64,000 nt of DNA from JBARCX01 sp049794535 (GCA_049794535.1 JBARCX010000199.1:1-64000); one strand, 5' to 3'; counted from the first letter of the stretch, positions 46,582 to 56,306 are shown. Notes: a model not told the origin generated them from the sequence alone. Made by a program: numbers and translations.

Positions 46582-47808
46582 TCAGTCTGTGATCGCGACG
46601 AAGCGTGTGGGTTCGCGTTGCATCCCATAGCATGTCGCGGTCGCGGCAAAGATCAGAGCGACCAAGCAGACGCCGCGCCAGCCGGCATGCGCCCAGGCGA
46701 TACCTGCAACCGCAGAGCCGAGCGCGCCGCCAACGAAGATGACGCCGGTGAATAGGCCGTTGATGCGGCCACGCGCCTCCGGTCGAAGTAGGTTCACGGC
46801 ACGCCGTCCGAGGGTGAGGTCGGCGATGGTGCCAGCGTCGAGCAGCAGCGCGGCGATCACCAGCACTGCCAGTCGTGCGGTGGGTGCGGTGAGAACAGGA
46901 GTGCCGCCACCCAACCATGCCAGCAGCATCGCCAGTGCGATACCGATATGCGCCGCGCTCCTTGCCATGCGACTCATACCGCGATCACCCAGCTGACCGG
47001 CTAGCGGTGCACTGATCGCTCCGCTGACACCGGCGAGGGCGAATAGCGCGATGCCGTTCGTGCCCAGTCCGAACGGCGCGGCAGCCAGCCTTAGCGCAAC
47101 CAGGCTCCAGAACGCATTGAAGGCGGCGAAACACAGGGCGACCGAGGTTGCATGTCGCCTCAGTATGGGTTCTTCGCGCCATAGCGTGACCAAGGACGAG
47201 ATTAGCTCGCCGTAGCGGGCGGGGTGCTGCGGTTGTCGTTGAGGTACGGCTCGCGCCAGCGCAAGCATGAGCATGACGACGGCACCAGCCAGTAGCGCGT
47301 AGCTCATGCGCCAGCCAAAGCGTCCGGCGATCAGACTGGCCAGTGGGCGCGACAGCATGATCCCAAGCATCATGCCGCTCATGATGTTGCCGATCACGCG
47401 ACCGCGTTGAGATTCAGCCGACATCGCGGCGGCCATGGGTATCAACATCTGGATGGCGGTGGCGGTGAGGCCGGTGAAAAAACTCGCTGCGAGAAACACG
47501 GCAACGGGTACCGGGCTGGCGGCAAGTAGCAAGGCCAATGCATTGGCCGCCAGGGTGAATAGAATCAGGCGGCGACTCTCGAAGATGTCACACAGCGGCA
47601 CCAGCAGGAACAGACCTGCGGCATAACCCATCAAGGTCAGTGTGCTGACCAGGTCGGCGACGGAGGCGGACAAACCCAGCGAGGTTCCGATCTGGCCTAT
47701 CAAGGGCTGTGCCTGATACAGACTCAGCACGATGACGCCTGTGGCCAGCGCAAACAGGCGCACCGGTGGCTGTTCCGTTGATGCGGAGGCGGAGGTGAGG
47801 ATAGTCAC
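46582..47808 (-). CDS. MFS transporter
   Basis: 408 residues with 12 membrane segments. MFS signatures: 'LTLMGYAAGLFLLVPLCDIFESRRLI' between segments 2 and 3, then 'GRVIGNIMSGMMLGIMLSRPLASLI'. It is similar to bacterial drug or sugar efflux carriers (DHA-type); the substrate is unknown. It starts at a GTG that overlaps the TGA of the upstream NTF2-like gene (GTGA). The divergent LysR gene is its likely regulator. It converges with def. Confidence 0.9.
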   Translation of the reverse strand: MTILTSASASTEQPPVRLFALATGVIVLSLYQAQPLIGQIGTSLGLSASVADLVSTLTLMGYAAGLFLLVPLCDIFESRRLILFTLAANALALLLAASPVPVAVFLAASFFTGLTATAIQMLIPMAAAMSAESQRGRVIGNIMSGMMLGIMLSRPLASLIAGRFGWRMSYALLAGAVVMLMLALARAVPQRQPQHPARYGELISSLVTLWREEPILRRHATSVALCFAAFNAFWSLVALRLAAAPFGLGTNGIALFALAGVSGAISAPLAGQLGDRGMSRMARSAAHIGIALAMLLAWLGGGTPVLTAPTARLAVLVIAALLLDAGTIADLTLGRRAVNLLRPEARGRINGLFTGVIFVGGALGSAVAGIAWAHAGWRGVCLVALIFAATATCYGMQREPTRFVAITD

Positions 47809-48266
47809 CGCACCGCCTCGCGATAGGCGGCAAGCAGGTCCGGATCTTCAAACGAACCGTGGTGATGCACTTGCCGCCATGTGCCATCGATGCGGCGGTA
47901 TAGACGGCTGGTACGTATGGCCAGTTCAAGTTTCGTATTGCCGCTTTCCAGTGAGCCATGCTCGCGGCCTACCGCATAAAAAAGATCTTCGGTTTCATGC
48001 AGCGTGTAATCGTGGAATGCGACCTGCACACGAGCCTTGCCGTTAAAGATACGCTCGTACACCGTGCGTATCGCCGGCCAACCTCGCATGATGCCGCCCA
48101 GCGGATTACTCATCGATACCTCCTCATGATTCGCCCAGTTGCGCGCCATGGCATCCATGTCGCGTTGATTGAATGCGCGATAGAACCCGGCCAGGGCCGC
48201 GATGGGCTGAGATGGATCGTGGCCGACGTCGTGGCCGTCGATGACGGAAGGAAGTAGGGCCGACAT
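47805..48266 (-). CDS. NTF2-like (SnoaL) family protein
   Basis: 153 residues with a cone-shaped NTF2-like fold: 'PIAALAGFYRAFNQRDMDAMARNW', 'VSMSNPLGGIMRGWPAIRTVYERIF', 'DLFYAVGREHGSL', and 'RQVHHHGSFEDPDLLAAYR' at the end. Members include ketosteroid isomerases and small-molecule binders; the function here is unknown. It is first in a two-gene operon with the MFS transporter and divergent from a LysR regulator. Confidence 0.82.
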   Translation of the reverse strand: MSALLPSVIDGHDVGHDPSQPIAALAGFYRAFNQRDMDAMARNWANHEEVSMSNPLGGIMRGWPAIRTVYERIFNGKARVQVAFHDYTLHETEDLFYAVGREHGSLESGNTKLELAIRTSRLYRRIDGTWRQVHHHGSFEDPDLLAAYREAVR

Positions 48267-48346
48267 GCAAATCTCCTCGAAGTCGGACGGCTATAGCCCG
48301 ATGCCAGACATTCTTCGCTGACATCGAATGCGAGAGAATACGAACT

Positions 48347-48365
48347 GAGATAGATTGATAATCTC
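48347..48365. promoter_or_regulatory. Dyad in the LysR/NTF2-MFS divergent promoter
   Basis: GAGAT, a 9-base spacer, and ATCTC form a perfect 5-bp dyad 22 bases before the lysR start, in the only gap between the divergent genes. Its shape and place fit a LysR-type operator. Confidence 0.4.
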
Positions 48366-48386
48366 GATAAGCGGGATAATCAGCTC

Positions 48387-49283
48387 ATGGCTAGCCTGGA
48401 CGACTATCAGGTCTTCATTGCGGTGGTGGAGCAGGGCAACCTCAGTGCGGCTGCGCGCTATCTGCACCGTTCATTACAGGCCGTAAGCCGCTCGTTGGCC
48501 TCGCTGGAGCGGGAGCTTGGCGTCGAGCTGATCCAGCGCACCACCCGTCGCGCGCAGCCCAGTGCTTTGGGCTTGGCTTTCCATGCGCGGATCAAGACGG
48601 TGCTGGCAGACATCGATCTGGCGCGTTCGGAGTTGGCTGAACATGGCGGTCGTATCGATGGCACGCTGCGTATCGGCAGCTCGACGCAGTTCAGTGCGCC
48701 GCACCTCGTGCCGGTGGTTGCTGCCTTTATGGAGCGCTACCCCGATGTAACCGTGGAGTTGGTGGTGGCCGATCACCATGCCGATCTGCAGCGCGAAAAA
48801 CTGGATGCCGCGATCAGACTGGGCGAACTACCTGACACGCGGCTGCATGCGCGTCAGCTCAGCATGTTGCGGCAGGTGACCGTGGGCGCACCGGGGTATT
48901 TCGCCAAACACGGCCGGCCACGTGTGCCAGCAGATCTACGACACCATGTGTGTGTTGTTCGCCGTTCCGCCAATGATGCACAGCGCTGGAGTTATCAACG
49001 TGCCGGCAAACAGCAGCCGGTCGACGTCCATGGCCGTTTCAGCGCGGATAACGCAGCTGCTTGCAATGCAGCCGTAGCGGCAGGGTTAGGTATTGGGGTG
49101 GCCGCGTTATGGCAGGTGCGCAGCCTGCTCGATCAGGGGCGGCTCGAGCAGGTGCTGGAATCCTGGCAGCTGCCTGCGCTGCCAGTACACGTCGTGTGGT
49201 CACCAACCAAACAACTTCCCGCCCGTACGCGCGCGTTCATCGATTTCGTCGCGGCGCGTTGGGCGGTCGAACCGCCGGGATGA
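48387..49283 (+). CDS. LysR-family transcriptional regulator
   Basis: 298 residues. The N-terminal winged helix-turn-helix (about 1-60: 'FIAVVEQGNLSAAARYLHRSLQAVSRSLASLERELGVELIQR') is followed by a substrate-binding domain of the periplasmic-binding-protein fold ('GTLRIGSSTQFSAPHLVPVVAAFMERYPDVTVELV', 'DAAIRLGEL', 'AAVAAGLGIGVAALWQV'). Likely target: the divergent NTF2-like/MFS operon. Confidence 0.93.
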   Translation: MASLDDYQVFIAVVEQGNLSAAARYLHRSLQAVSRSLASLERELGVELIQRTTRRAQPSALGLAFHARIKTVLADIDLARSELAEHGGRIDGTLRIGSSTQFSAPHLVPVVAAFMERYPDVTVELVVADHHADLQREKLDAAIRLGELPDTRLHARQLSMLRQVTVGAPGYFAKHGRPRVPADLRHHVCVVRRSANDAQRWSYQRAGKQQPVDVHGRFSADNAAACNAAVAAGLGIGVAALWQVRSLLDQGRLEQVLESWQLPALPVHVVWSPTKQLPARTRAFIDFVAARWAVEPPG

Positions 49284-49285
49284 TG

Positions 49286-49308
49286 CCCCTCTCCCTTCGG
49301 GAGAGGGG
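49286..49308. terminator. Hairpin after the LysR gene
   Basis: CCCCTCTCCC-TTCG-GGAGAGGGG, ten base pairs with a UUCG-type loop, begins three bases after the stop and lies between convergent lysR and uppP. Only TT follows it. Confidence 0.75.
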
Positions 49309-49319
49309 TTATCCATTAC

Positions 49320-50150
49320 TCAAACCGGCTGCGGATGCAGCATGAACCAGCCGAGAAACACGACACCTGCGATCACGCAGTAAACCCCAAAGGTTGCCAG
49401 TCGACCGCGCCCTTCGAAGTAGTGCATTAGAAAGCGGATGCTCAGCCACGCGGCGATCGCTGTCAGCACGCCGCCAAGGAGTGCGTCAGTGAGCTGGCCC
49501 GGGGTATGGAAAAGCTTCGGCACTTCGAGCAGGCCAGCGGCGAGGATGATCGGCGTGCCAAGCAGGAATGAGAACTCGGCAGCCTTCGCCGTGGTGAGTC
49601 CAACGGCACTGCCCGCGATCATCGTCAGGCCACTACGTGAAAAGCCTGGAATCAGTGCGCCGATCTGCGCCAACCCAACCAGGAAAGCCTGTCGGAATGT
49701 GAGCTTCTCCGGCGGCTGATGCGCACGTGCGCGTTGCAGGCGGTCGCCAAACCACAGCAACACACCATTGACGATCAGTGCGGCTGCGATGATGCGCAAA
49801 TCATGGAACACGCGCTCGATGCGATGTTCCAGCAGCAGACCGACTAAGCCAGCCGGAATCGTGCCGATGATCAATGCCCACATCATGTGGCCATCCTCGT
49901 TGCGGCGTCCGGCGAGTGAGCCGAAAAAGCCCTGGATCAGCGCAACCCAGCGTTGGCGGAAGTACCACAACAGCGCAAATGCGGTGCCCAAGTGCAGTGA
50001 AACGAGAAAGGGCAACAGTTGCGGTGCATGCTCGTCGATGTGCATGCCAAACAGCGCGGGAACCAGCAGTGTGTGGCCAAGGCTGCTGACGGGAAACAGC
50101 TCGGTAACGCCTTGCAAAATGCTCAAAAAGATCAAAAACCAAAGACTCAC
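49320..50150 (-). CDS. uppP: Undecaprenyl-diphosphatase UppP (BacA)
   Basis: Recycles the undecaprenyl-pyrophosphate carrier of cell-wall synthesis; overexpression gives bacitracin resistance. About 276 residues and eight membrane segments, with the active-site regions '[15 protein letters not shown]' near the N terminus and '[13 protein letters not shown]' at about 170. The start is GTG 50150 with GGAA six bases upstream. The frame stays open 90 codons upstream without similarity to the family. Confidence 0.94.
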   Translation of the reverse strand: MSLWFLIFLSILQGVTELFPVSSLGHTLLVPALFGMHIDEHAPQLLPFLVSLHLGTAFALLWYFRQRWVALIQGFFGSLAGRRNEDGHMMWALIIGTIPAGLVGLLLEHRIERVFHDLRIIAAALIVNGVLLWFGDRLQRARAHQPPEKLTFRQAFLVGLAQIGALIPGFSRSGLTMIAGSAVGLTTAKAAEFSFLLGTPIILAAGLLEVPKLFHTPGQLTDALLGGVLTAIAAWLSIRFLMHYFEGRGRLATFGVYCVIAGVVFLGWFMLHPQPV

Positions 50151-50283
50151 GCGCAGTTCCTTTGTGTGGTGATTAAGTAGGTCGTGATTAAACAATTCAT
50201 GGGCGGTCGGAGCATGGCGAGGCGCCTTGCCTGCTGCTCGATATGCAGAACCACCGCCATTATCGCCGTTCACAGCGAGGGAT

Positions 50284-50550
50284 ATGTTTACATGGGGAAA
50301 ATGTCGGCTTTGGCTCCAGCAGATGCTGGGGCGGCGTACGCCGGAGCGACGAGCCTCGGGCCTCGTAATCCCGGCATTGATCTGCTGCGCTGGCCTGGCG
50401 ATTGTGTTGGTGGTGTTCAATCACCTCGGTCTGCGTATTTCACTGAAAGCCATGGCATTGGCGAGTGTGTTGCATCGTGCCGACGTCCTTCGGGCAAGTC
50501 CAACTGTGACGGAAATACACGCACTGAACGTTACTAGGCGTAGTCTGTAG
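50284..50550 (+). CDS. Possible small membrane protein
   Basis: 88 residues with one hydrophobic segment ('[20 protein letters not shown]', about 27-46), Arg-rich before it. ATG 50284 follows GAGGGAT. It shows no family resemblance and lies in a 430-base gap upstream of uppP. It could be a chance frame. Confidence 0.35.
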   Translation: MFTWGKCRLWLQQMLGRRTPERRASGLVIPALICCAGLAIVLVVFNHLGLRISLKAMALASVLHRADVLRASPTVTEIHALNVTRRSL

Positions 50551-50580
50551 GGACCGATATCGGTGGGGAAGGGCGCTACG

Positions 50581-50838
50581 ATGAAGAAAGAAGACGGGAA
50601 GCACGTGCACATCGTTTCAGCCGATATCAGCTCGGAGTCGTTGAGCGGCATGGTTATTTTTCGGCCGCACTACATAAACCGCACGGGACATGATGCACCG
50701 GTTGCCACCGAGATCGGGCACTGGTTTGCGTTGCGCCCGAGCGAGGTACGCAGCTTTGCGCGTGCGTTACTGGATGCAGCTGACGCAGTAGATCAGCGGA
50801 CCAAGGCCTTGCAGGCCGCGCGTCCCGCCAACGGGTGA
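50581..50838 (+). CDS. Small hypothetical protein
   Basis: 85 residues starting MKKEDGKHVHIVSADI, soluble, with a beta-rich first half and a C-terminal helix ('LRPSEVRSFARALLDAADAVDQRTKAL'). Overall layout (an 'HYxx...EIG..F.L...VRxFxxxLxxxxxxI' pattern) faintly recalls BssS-type biofilm regulators, but the similarity is too weak to name it. The ribosome site GGGGAAGGG lies upstream. REP-like repeats follow. Confidence 0.55.
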   Translation: MKKEDGKHVHIVSADISSESLSGMVIFRPHYINRTGHDAPVATEIGHWFALRPSEVRSFARALLDAADAVDQRTKALQAARPANG

Positions 50839-50860
50839 GTCTGGATTGACTCCGCGCTTT

Positions 50861-50953
50861 GTAGGTTGGGCGGACCCCGGACTTGATCCGGGGGATACCC
50901 AACATCACGGGCGATCATTGGCGTTGGGGTTCGCAGGCTCACCGCCAACCTAC
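50861..50953. repeat. Two REP-like repeats in inverted orientation
   Basis: GTAGGTTGGGCGG...ATACCCAACAT (50861-50904, with inner stem CCCCGG/CCGGGG) and the inverted GCGTTGGGGTTCGCAGGCTC...GCCAACCTAC (50921-50953). They belong to the same family as the cluster at 2482-2611. The outer GTAGGTTGG/CCAACCTAC ends could pair to fold the whole 93 bases. Confidence 0.75.
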
Positions 50954-51010
50954 GTGAGCGTTATCGCCAACATCATCGCGCGTTGATGATGGCGGTCGAG
51001 GTCGAGAACC

Positions 51011-52015
51011 TCAGATCTCTAGCAAATCATGACCCACGATCAAACGTCCTTTGAAATATGGCGCTACGGCTGCGCGCCACACGTCATCGGATATCGGCGG
51101 GTAGCCGCCAGGTACGAAGTGCGAAAGCACCAGCGTTTTCACCCCAGCTTCGGTAGCGATACGGCCCACCTGTTCGGTGGTGGTATGGCTGGCGAGCAGA
51201 TGTTCGCGCAGGCGTTTGGCGTTCGGCTCGGTGGCGATCAGCTTATCCAGCGCGGGTAGGTACATCACCTCATGCACCAGTACATCGGCGCCACGTGCGA
51301 GCGCCACCAGATTTTCGGAGGGCCGCGTGTCGCCGGAGAACACGATGGAGCGGGGAGGTTGGTCGCGACCGTGGCAATCGAAGCGATAGGCAAAGGCCGG
51401 CGTTACCGGTGGATGCTGGACTAGCGCAGCGGTGACTTTCACACGCTCGTCGTGCATCACCACGCCGGGCTGGGTGATTTCATGCGGCGCGATCAATGGA
51501 GCGAGCGGCGGCCGTCCCTCATCGGCAATCCGCGTGCGGATGTCGTAGTCGTTCATTTCCAGAAACAGCTTCGTCATCTCGATCAGCGGCGGCGGTCCCC
51601 ACGTATCGACGCGTGTGTGCAGCTTTGCCGCCCAGGCCAACCACAGCAGGTTGCCGTAGTCGGCATTGTGATCGGAGTGTTGATGCGTGATGAAGACGTT
51701 GCGAATTGCGCCGAGATCGAGTCCGGCCTTTACCATCTGTCGTGCAACGCCGTTGCCGCAGTCGATCACGTAGATCACGCCGTCGATCACGATGGCATTG
51801 GCGGGTGCGGAGCGATCCACCTTGGGTGTCGGTCCACCCGCGGTGCCAAGCAGGATCAGGCGAGTGCGCGATGCGGGCGCGCCATTGCTTGTAAAAAGCG
51901 GGCTGGCAAGCAACGGGAAAGGGCAGGCCGCTGCTGCCAATGACAGGCCAGCGGCTTGGAGCAACCGGCGACGTGAGTAATCAACCGGACTGCCGTTATT
52001 GACGAATGTGCGCAT
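51011..52015 (-). CDS. Tat-exported metallo-beta-lactamase-fold hydrolase
   Basis: 334 residues. A Tat signal with SRRRLLQAAGLSLAAAAC (twin arginines at about 15-16) leads into an MBL-fold domain of the RNase Z/AtsA type: the zinc motif THQHSDH at about 105-111, Asp in VFSGDTRPS, and His in 'LLASHTTTEQVGRIATEAGVKTLVLSHFVP'. Probably a periplasmic hydrolase (arylsulfatase- or lactonase-like); the substrate is unknown. Confidence 0.87.
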   Translation of the reverse strand: MRTFVNNGSPVDYSRRRLLQAAGLSLAAAACPFPLLASPLFTSNGAPASRTRLILLGTAGGPTPKVDRSAPANAIVIDGVIYVIDCGNGVARQMVKAGLDLGAIRNVFITHQHSDHNADYGNLLWLAWAAKLHTRVDTWGPPPLIEMTKLFLEMNDYDIRTRIADEGRPPLAPLIAPHEITQPGVVMHDERVKVTAALVQHPPVTPAFAYRFDCHGRDQPPRSIVFSGDTRPSENLVALARGADVLVHEVMYLPALDKLIATEPNAKRLREHLLASHTTTEQVGRIATEAGVKTLVLSHFVPGGYPPISDDVWRAAVAPYFKGRLIVGHDLLEI

Positions 52016-52091
52016 ACATCGCCTCGATGGTTCGAGGGTCGACTATGTCGCGAGCAAAAGAGTGAGTAAAGCGACGGTTTGTACGAGACGA

Positions 52092-52907
52092 TCAGTGGCG
52101 ATAGCGATTGATCGTGTCACGCAGTTCCAGCGTGGCAGCACGCGCAGCTTGTGCGAAATCCTCACCGCTTCCCGCGTAAAGAATCGCACGCGAGGAACTG
52201 ATCATCAGGCCATTGCCGTTCGCTGTGCGGCCGTTACGGACGACAGCCTCGACATCGCCACCCTGCGCGCCAATGCCAGGCACTAGCAACGGCACGTCGC
52301 CGACTAACGCACGCACCTCAGCCAACTGTTCTGGCCAGGTAGCGCCGGTGACCAGTGCGCAATTGCCGTGCGTGTTCCAGTCGCGCGCGATGATCTGCGC
52401 TACATGCTGATAGAGCGGTTTGCCACCCACATCGAGATCTTGCAGGTCGGCTGCACCCGGGTTGGAGGTGTGGCAGAGCAGGATCACGCCCTTGTCGGCG
52501 CGATCAAGAAACGGTTGCACCGAGTCACGACCGAGGTATGGATTCAACGTCACCGCGTCTGCACCGTAGCGATCGAATGCCTCGGTGACGTAGTGCTGCG
52601 CCGTGCTGCCGATATCGCCGCGCTTGGCATCCAGAATCACCGGTACACCCGGATGCTTCTCGTGGATGTGCGCAATCAGCCGCTCCAGCGCATCTTCGGC
52701 ACGCAACGCAGCGAAATGCGCGATCTGTGGTTTGAATGAGCAGACGAGGTCGGCAGTGGCATCCACGATAGCCGCACAGAATTCGAACACGGCGTCCGGG
52801 TGCTGGCGCAGCACTGCCGGGAAGCGCGAGGGTTCCGGATCGAGTCCGACGCAGACCAGTGAATTGTGTTGCTGCCAAAGCGTGGACAGGGCGTCGTGGA
52901 AGCGCAT
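52092..52907 (-). CDS. pyrF: Orotidine 5'-phosphate decarboxylase PyrF (type 2)
   Basis: Last step of UMP synthesis. The 271-residue type 2 OMP decarboxylase shows '[11 protein letters not shown]', Lys in [20 protein letters not shown] sequence, and the catalytic '[19 protein letters not shown]' (Asp-x-Lys-x-x-Asp). '[16 protein letters not shown]' and '[17 protein letters not shown]' bind phosphate. It stands alone. Confidence 0.94.
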   Translation of the reverse strand: MRFHDALSTLWQQHNSLVCVGLDPEPSRFPAVLRQHPDAVFEFCAAIVDATADLVCSFKPQIAHFAALRAEDALERLIAHIHEKHPGVPVILDAKRGDIGSTAQHYVTEAFDRYGADAVTLNPYLGRDSVQPFLDRADKGVILLCHTSNPGAADLQDLDVGGKPLYQHVAQIIARDWNTHGNCALVTGATWPEQLAEVRALVGDVPLLVPGIGAQGGDVEAVVRNGRTANGNGLMISSSRAILYAGSGEDFAQAARAATLELRDTINRYRH

Positions 52908-53021
52908 GCGGAGACCTTCGCGGGTGAATGGCGTGGTGTTGTCCGCCTATTCTAGCGTGCGCTATGGTCCATGCGTTTGGCCATGCGGCGCTAACGTAAG
53001 CATCCACACAGGATTTGGGGC

Positions 53022-54581
53022 ATGAAAGACAAAACCGTATCCACGTCACGGCGTCATTTTCTGCGTGCGGCGGGGGCATTCACGGCTGGCGTGGCGACGC
53101 TGCCATTGCTCGCGATCGGGCCAGCGCTTGCCGATGGTATGCAGGCAAACAGTATGCAAAGCGGTGTGGCGATGCTCAGGCTCAAGCCAGGCATGCCGGG
53201 CGCGAAAGTCTCGGAGCAGTTGATCGGGCTCAGTTATGAAACGCTGCAATTGCGGAACCCCGATTTCTTTTCGCGCAAGAACGAGGCGCTGATCGGCTTT
53301 CTTCGGCAATTGAATCCGCACGGTGTGCTGCGCATCGGCGGCAATACCAGCGATTTTTCAGTGTGGAGCGAATACCAAGGCAAGTTGCCGGTGTTCGAGA
53401 ACAAGCCGGGTGTCGTATTCAAGCGGCCCTATCTGGTTACCCCGCAACAGCTTGCCAATCTCGCGGATTTTCTGCGTGCCACAGGATGGCGTCTGATCTT
53501 TGGCGTCAATCTGAAAATAGATAACCCGGAGATGGCCGCCCAACTCGCCGAAGCCGTACACAAGGCGGTGGGTGAGCATCTGCTGGCCATCCAGATCGGT
53601 AACGAGCCAAACGATTTTCCGCACGTCGGGGGCACCTATTTCAGCTACGACGAATACATCCAGGCCTGGCAGCGCAGCGCACAGGCAATTCGCAAGGCCG
53701 TCTCCGTACCCATCGCCGGGCCGGATACTGGCGCCAATACGGATTGGGTGCTGCGCTTTGCTGAGCAGGTGCCAGACATCGTGGCAGTGAGTCGCCACTA
53801 TTACCGCGGCGGCGCGATGGATCCGACGACCAGCATCGCCGAGCTGCTTTCGGGCGATCCGCAGTTCTTCAAGGAAGCCGCGCAAATCTCACAGGTCGCT
53901 GGCAAGCGGCAGCTGCCGTTCTATCTGAGCGAAGCCAATTCGTATTGGTCGGGCGGCAAGCTGGGCGTCAGCAATACGTTTGCTTCCGCACTATGGGGCG
54001 GCGATTTTGCGCTGGCGTCGGCCAAGGCCGGTGTCCACGGGATCAATATTCACTCGGGCATGCTGTCCGTGCTGGAAGCGTCGCTGGATAAAAACGTCGA
54101 TGCCGCCGCTGGCAGTGGCAGTTACAAAGATCGACTCGATGCGATCAGCGGTAGATATAGCCCGATTGCTGGCGACTTCGGCCTCGGCTTTTACGCGCGA
54201 CCGCTGTATTACGGCTTGTTGCTTGCGCAGCAGTTCGGTGGTGCGCAGTTCATCGATACTGAGTTGACCGCGAATGGTGCAAATCTCACCGCTTATGCGG
54301 CGGACAAGCAGGGGCGTCGCCTGGTCGCTCTGTTCAATAAAGATCTACAACGCGATATGGATCTGCGTGTGGAGCTCGGCAAGACGGCGACGCGTGCGCA
54401 GATATGGCGCATGCAGGCGCGTTCATTGGAGGAGGTTCACGAGGTGACCTTGGCCGGCAGTGAGGTCGACAAGGACGGGCATTGGGCGCCGAAGGAAGTG
54501 GAGGCCGCACAGCTGGCGGGAGACCACTTCACCATCCATCTGCCGCGCGGGAGCGCGGCATTGGCATTTATCGAAGCGTAG
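53022..54581 (+). CDS. GH79-like glycoside hydrolase (beta-glucuronidase/heparanase type)
   Basis: 519 residues with a Tat-like signal (SRRHFLRAAGAFTAGVATLP), an (alpha/beta)8 barrel and a C-terminal beta domain. The proposed acid/base Glu195 lies in QIGNEPNDF and the nucleophile Glu304 in FYLSEANSYWSGG. This fits clan GH-A family 79, which cleaves glucuronides such as heparan sulfate, arabinogalactan or aryl glucuronides. Related substrate-binding signs are 'LRIGGNTSDFS' and 'GVHGINIHSG'. It is a single gene without sugar-transport partners, and the exact substrate is unknown. Confidence 0.8.
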   Translation: MKDKTVSTSRRHFLRAAGAFTAGVATLPLLAIGPALADGMQANSMQSGVAMLRLKPGMPGAKVSEQLIGLSYETLQLRNPDFFSRKNEALIGFLRQLNPHGVLRIGGNTSDFSVWSEYQGKLPVFENKPGVVFKRPYLVTPQQLANLADFLRATGWRLIFGVNLKIDNPEMAAQLAEAVHKAVGEHLLAIQIGNEPNDFPHVGGTYFSYDEYIQAWQRSAQAIRKAVSVPIAGPDTGANTDWVLRFAEQVPDIVAVSRHYYRGGAMDPTTSIAELLSGDPQFFKEAAQISQVAGKRQLPFYLSEANSYWSGGKLGVSNTFASALWGGDFALASAKAGVHGINIHSGMLSVLEASLDKNVDAAAGSGSYKDRLDAISGRYSPIAGDFGLGFYARPLYYGLLLAQQFGGAQFIDTELTANGANLTAYAADKQGRRLVALFNKDLQRDMDLRVELGKTATRAQIWRMQARSLEEVHEVTLAGSEVDKDGHWAPKEVEAAQLAGDHFTIHLPRGSAALAFIEA

Positions 54582-54599
54582 TGTCGAAGGGCGGCGAAC

Positions 54600-54633
54600 C
54601 TTCTTCCCTCCCCATGGCTGAGGAGGGAAGAAG
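54600..54633. terminator. Hairpin between GH79 and ettA
   Basis: CTTCTTCCCTCC (54600-54611) pairs with GGAGGGAAGAAG (54622-54633), 12 perfect pairs with a 10-base loop, between convergent genes. A weak A/T tract follows on one side only. Confidence 0.75.
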
Positions 54634-54644
54634 TGTAAATCCGA

Positions 54645-56306
54645 TTAAGCCAGCTTCTTGTACTTCACGCGGTGCGGGCCGGCAGCATCGTCGCCGAGGC
54701 GGCGCTTCTTGTCGGCTTCGTACTCGTTGTAGTTGCCGGGGAAGAACTCGACGTGCGAGTCGCCTTCGAACGCAATGATGTGCGTGGCGATGCGGTCGAG
54801 GAACCAGCGGTCATGCGAGATCACCATCGCGCAACCCGGGAATTCCAGCATTGCGTCTTCCAGCGCACGCAGCGTTTCGACGTCCAGATCGTTTGACGGT
54901 TCGTCAAGCAGCAGCACATTGCCGCCCTGCATCAGGGTCTTGGCCAAGTGCAGACGACCGCGCTCACCGCCGGACAGGCTGCCTACCATTTTCTGCTGAT
55001 CGGTGCCTTTGAAGTTGAAGCGGCCGATATAGGCGCGCGACTGCAACTCGTACTTGCCGATGGTGATGATGTCGGCGCCGTCGGACACTTCCTGCCACAC
55101 GTTCTTGTTCGGGTCGAGCGTGTCGCGCGACTGATCCACATAGGCCAGCTGCACGGTGTGGCCGAGCTTCACCTCGCCGCTGTCCGGCGTTTCCTTGCCG
55201 GTGATCAGCTTGAACAGGGTCGATTTACCGGCACCGTTCGGGCCCATCACGCCGATGATCGCACCCGGCGGCACCTTGAACGACAGGTCGTCGATCAGCA
55301 GGCGGTCGCCGAACGACTTCGACACGTTCTTGAACTCGATCACTTCCTGGCCCAGGCGCTCGCCCGGTGGAATGTAGAGTTCGTTGGTTTCGTTGCGCTT
55401 CTGGTACTCGACCGAGTTCAGTTCCTCGAAGCGATTGATACGCGCCTTACCCTTGGATTGGCGGCCCTTGGCAGCCGAACGCACCCACTCCAGCTCGCGT
55501 GCGAGGGCCTTCTGGCGACCCTTTTCGGCGGCTTCTTCGCGGGCCAGGCGCTCGCTCTTCTGTTCCAGCCAGTCGGTGTAGTTGCCCTTCCACGGAATAC
55601 CGCGGCCGCGATCAAGCTCGAGAATCCACTCGGCAGCGTGCTCAAGGAAGTAGCGGTCATGGGTAACGGCCACCACGGTGCCCGGATAGTTCTGCAGGAA
55701 CTGCTCCAGCCAATCCACCGACTCGGCGTCCAAATGGTTGGTGGGCTCGTCGAGCAGCAACATGTCCGGCTTGGACAGCAGCAGGCGGCACAGCGCTACG
55801 CGGCGCTTCTCACCACCGGACAGCGGCCCGATCTTGGCGTCCCACGGCGGCAGGCGCAGTGCGTCGGCGGCGACTTCCAACTGGCGCTCCAACGCATGGG
55901 CGTCGTTCACCGCGAGAAGGTTCTCCAGCTCCTGCTGTTCCTTCGCCAGCTTGTCGAAGTCGGCGCCTTCCTCGGCATAGGCGGCATAGACCTCGTCGAG
56001 GCGCTTCTGCGCGTCGAGAATCACCGACACGCCTTCCTCGACCGCTTCACGCACGGTCTTCTCCGGATCCAGCTGCGGCTCCTGCGCCAGGTAGCCCACC
56101 TTGATGCCAGGTGCAGCGCGAGCTTCGCCCTGGAAGTCCTTATCCACGCCAGCCATGATCTTCAGCACCGTGGACTTACCTGCGCCGTTCAGGCCAAGCA
56201 GGCCGATCTTGGCGCCAGGGAAGAAGCTGAGCGAGATGTCCTTGATGATCTGACGCTTCGGGGGGACGATCTTGCTCACCCCGTTCATGGTGTAGATGTA
56301 TTGCAT
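54645..56306 (-). CDS. ettA: Energy-dependent translational throttle protein EttA
   Basis: An ABC-F ATPase that binds the ribosomal E site and gates entry into elongation according to ATP level. It is 553 residues. ABC domain 1 has Walker A LLGLNGAGKST and signature LSGGEKRRVALCRLL. An Arm and linker follow ('KGRQSKGKARINRFEELNS'). ABC domain 2 has GPNGAGKSTLF, 'GSLSGGERGRLHLAKTL' and 'LLLDEPSNDLDVET'. It starts MQYIYTMNGVSKIVPPKRQI at 56306; the open frame above it is noncoding. Confidence 0.96.
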   Translation of the reverse strand: MQYIYTMNGVSKIVPPKRQIIKDISLSFFPGAKIGLLGLNGAGKSTVLKIMAGVDKDFQGEARAAPGIKVGYLAQEPQLDPEKTVREAVEEGVSVILDAQKRLDEVYAAYAEEGADFDKLAKEQQELENLLAVNDAHALERQLEVAADALRLPPWDAKIGPLSGGEKRRVALCRLLLSKPDMLLLDEPTNHLDAESVDWLEQFLQNYPGTVVAVTHDRYFLEHAAEWILELDRGRGIPWKGNYTDWLEQKSERLAREEAAEKGRQKALARELEWVRSAAKGRQSKGKARINRFEELNSVEYQKRNETNELYIPPGERLGQEVIEFKNVSKSFGDRLLIDDLSFKVPPGAIIGVMGPNGAGKSTLFKLITGKETPDSGEVKLGHTVQLAYVDQSRDTLDPNKNVWQEVSDGADIITIGKYELQSRAYIGRFNFKGTDQQKMVGSLSGGERGRLHLAKTLMQGGNVLLLDEPSNDLDVETLRALEDAMLEFPGCAMVISHDRWFLDRIATHIIAFEGDSHVEFFPGNYNEYEADKKRRLGDDAAGPHRVKYKKLA

